A DNA stretch of 7,023 nt, taken from Polyangiaceae bacterium. GTDB lineage: Bacteria; Myxococcota_A; Polyangia; Polyangiales; Polyangiaceae. Position 1 is the first letter of the stretch. Each line of letters begins with the position of its first letter. The translations under genes and the position numbers were made by a program. This document shows positions 5,370-7,023 of the stretch, piece after piece. The notes beneath the pieces were generated by a model that had not been told where the DNA came from, made no database searches, and was given only the letters and a program-made list of their open reading frames with translations. The DNA lies in assembly GCA_022447485.1 (NCBI GenBank), contig JAKVCH010000152.1, positions 1-7,023 on the forward strand. The letters are read 5' to 3'.

Positions 5370-7023
5370 ATGCGTCTTCTGCATTACTTTCTTGCTCTCA
5401 GTGGTCTTTCTCTTTCTCTCGCTTTTGCTGGTTGTGATGATGAGCCGACTTCGTCAGGTGGGGGCGCTGGAGGGTTAGGGGGCGCCGGTGGCCAAACCAC
5501 GAGTGACCCGTCTGATGCATCGATGGCTCTAGCTCCACAAATTGTAATGGGCTGGGTTCCTCACTACGGAATTCAGCCTGGACTACGTGCCTTGAACGCG
5601 ACCTATGGTGAAACGAAGGTGCTCGATACCTTGAACCGTATTGGTCTTCAGTTTTGGACGATTAACGTTGCGGGCGAGGTTGTCAATCTGAGCGGCGCTA
5701 GCAACGAAGACGTCGCGCCGTTTTTAGAACTCGCTCGGAAGCACGACATCAAGGTTCTCCTTACCGTCACCAACGATGCCCAGAGTCTGAATTCCCCTAA
5801 TTCACCCTCTGACGAGATTCTTCGCGGTTTTCATTGGGAAACGGTGCGTCGAGCTTTCGAAGCGGTCGGGCCTCAGGGCGTAGCCAGCTCATTGCTTGAG
5901 GTGGTGAAAGAGACCGATATCGACGGGATTGACCTTGATTTTGAGGCAGGTGGTCTCCTCCGCTACACCGCTCAAGATCGCAGTGACTTTGCTGCACTGG
6001 TTAGCCTGCTCTCTGAGGAGCTCAAGAAGCAAGGTAAGTTACTGACGGTTGATACTTTCTCGGGGACGAATCAGACGTTGGTGCCTAACGCGTCATGGTG
6101 GAATGACTGGCAAGGGCAAGTCGATAGCCTTCATGTGATGGGTTACGAGAATACCTACAAGAATGGTCGCGGCGACGCTGATTATCAGGACGTGCAAGAT
6201 CGGGCCGTGGCGGCGGGATTCCGGGCTGAGCAGCTCTTGATTGGCATGCCCGTGTGGCTGAATAAGTGGGCCGGCGGAGGTAATAATATTGGCTACACTC
6301 ATCAAGAGAATATTCAGCACGTCGCTCATTGTTTGAAGCAGTCATCCGGCGTGGCTCTTTGGGCTTTGCAGCATCCGGAAGTTCATAAGATTCCCGGATC
6401 GGATGAGAGGCCTTGGACGACGAATGAGCCATGGGCTGAACTCAAGAAGTTGCATCAAGGACAAGAGCAAGACCTTTCTTTTTGCGACCGCGAAGCAGAG
6501 CAGAATAATTGGATTGATAATTTCTTTACTCCAGAGAGTAATATCCTCGGTGGTCGCTGGTTTGCCGCGACTGACTTTTGGGATCGTGAGGATAGAGATT
6601 ATGCATCGAGGGTTCTTTCTCCCGATGGGTCTTACGATATGGCACGCGGTGAGGGCACCTGGGGTAAGCTCGATCAAGCCTACAGCGAAGAAGATGGTCG
6701 CGTTTTTCTCTCTGGAATTGCGGAGGTCAATGGTCCTTTCGTTTTCGATGAAGCGGTCAGTGATAGTTTTGCCGGGGTGTGGACTGGTTGTCTCTGGCGC
6801 GTCGAAGCTCTCGTCGGCTACGACGTGAGTGCGTCTGCTGAGATGGTCGTTGGGATGCGTTGTGAGAGTGGCAAGAAGTTCGCGCTCGCACTCGATACGA
6901 AAGATGGCGTTTTGAATCAGCAAGGGCCCTGGGGGATCGAAGTGATCTGTAGTGGAGAGTTTGAAAACTATCGCATTCCTCTCGAAAATCCGATGGTTCT
7001 GTTTTCATCTGAGGGTCAATTTG
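5370..7023 (+). CDS. GH18 glycoside hydrolase lipoprotein, partial (C-terminus beyond right edge)
   Basis: An open frame from ATG 5370 to the right edge gives 551 residues without a stop. Residues 1-22 are a lipoprotein signal (hydrophobic 6-20, then A-F-A-G-Cys22), followed by an acidic DDE and a Gly/Ala linker (30-41) typical of surface lipoproteins in myxobacteria. A TIM-barrel GH18 domain spans about 57-365: strand 1 V-M-G-W-V-P, then K-V-L-L-T-V-T-N-D (128-136), and the complete catalytic motif D185-G-I-D-L-D-F-E192, with Glu192 the predicted acid. M-G-Y-E (257-260) and G-V-A-L-W-A-L (327-333) fit strands 6 and 8. GH18 enzymes cleave beta-1,4 links next to N-acetylglucosamine (chitin, some glycans) by substrate-assisted catalysis. 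Two departures are seen: the strand-3 SxGG motif is replaced by TVTND, and the strand-6 Asp is Glu260. Residues about 376-551 look like a beta-sandwich, perhaps carbohydrate-binding (GGRWFAATD). A modest AAAGAG lies 8 nt before ATG. An endo-glycosidase rather than a true chitinase is possible. Confidence 0.88.
   Translation, partial: MRLLHYFLALSGLSLSLAFAGCDDEPTSSGGGAGGLGGAGGQTTSDPSDASMALAPQIVMGWVPHYGIQPGLRALNATYGETKVLDTLNRIGLQFWTINVAGEVVNLSGASNEDVAPFLELARKHDIKVLLTVTNDAQSLNSPNSPSDEILRGFHWETVRRAFEAVGPQGVASSLLEVVKETDIDGIDLDFEAGGLLRYTAQDRSDFAALVSLLSEELKKQGKLLTVDTFSGTNQTLVPNASWWNDWQGQVDSLHVMGYENTYKNGRGDADYQDVQDRAVAAGFRAEQLLIGMPVWLNKWAGGGNNIGYTHQENIQHVAHCLKQSSGVALWALQHPEVHKIPGSDERPWTTNEPWAELKKLHQGQEQDLSFCDREAEQNNWIDNFFTPESNILGGRWFAATDFWDREDRDYASRVLSPDGSYDMARGEGTWGKLDQAYSEEDGRVFLSGIAEVNGPFVFDEAVSDSFAGVWTGCLWRVEALVGYDVSASAEMVVGMRCESGKKFALALDTKDGVLNQQGPWGIEVICSGEFENYRIPLENPMVLFSSEGQF

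Noticed and set aside
5257..5478. Plus-strand 73-codon frame with a TTG start and a hydrophobic C-terminal stretch
   Set aside because: It overlaps the start of the GH18 gene in another frame; its hydrophobic part is the signal-peptide region read out of frame.
6403..6828. Plus-strand 141-codon frame inside the GH18 gene
   Set aside because: It is an alternative frame of the GH18 C-terminal region, without recognisable domains.
6342..6923. Minus-strand 193-codon frame opposite the GH18 gene
   Set aside because: It is antisense to a well-supported coding region, shows no family motif and has no ribosome binding site that I can see.

Overview
The window carries five protein-coding genes. Four lie on the minus strand (about 1-5009) and one on the plus strand (5370 to the right edge). 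No rRNA, tRNA, CRISPR array, transposase or phage gene was recognised. The source looks like a Gram-negative member of the Myxococcota, most likely of the Polyangia type. The best evidence is the AgmX/PglI-domain protein at 1121-2758, whose glycine-rich region and C-terminal domain read like a conserved myxobacterial family. Lipoproteins with a Gly/Ala linker, a TPR lipoprotein and an outer-membrane DUF481 protein fit the same picture. Base composition looks moderate, lower than in typical soil myxobacteria. This is a judgement from remembered family features, not a database search.

Layout from left to right. (1) 1-728, minus: TPR-repeat lipoprotein, cut by the left edge at its C-terminal side. 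(2) 729-1120: non-coding, holding the leader of the TPR gene and a 3' hairpin cluster with an intrinsic terminator for the next gene. (3) 1121-2758, minus: single-pass, TonB-like protein with a C-terminal AgmX/PglI domain and a strong Shine-Dalgarno site. (4) 2759-2987: its leader, plus a terminator-like hairpin for the DUF481 gene. (5) 2988-4376, minus: DUF481 protein with signal peptide, Pro-rich repeat, coiled coil and predicted beta-barrel. (6) 4461-5009, minus: NAD(P)H-dependent FMN reductase of the flavodoxin-like fold. (7) 5010-5369: divergent intergenic region with 20-bp direct repeats, an inverted repeat and candidate promoters. (8) 5370-7023, plus: lipoprotein with a GH18 (chitinase-like) catalytic domain and a C-terminal beta-rich region, cut by the right edge.

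Most genes look independently transcribed: two of the minus-strand gaps hold terminator-like hairpins and the genes share no obvious pathway. The common theme is the cell envelope, with two lipoproteins, an inner-membrane-anchored periplasmic protein and an outer-membrane protein. The only soluble enzyme is the FMN reductase. I found no convincing new multi-gene system. The most unusual features are the direct repeats upstream of the reductase, the atypical motifs of the GH18 lipoprotein, and possible base pairing over the ribosome binding site of the AgmX/PglI gene.
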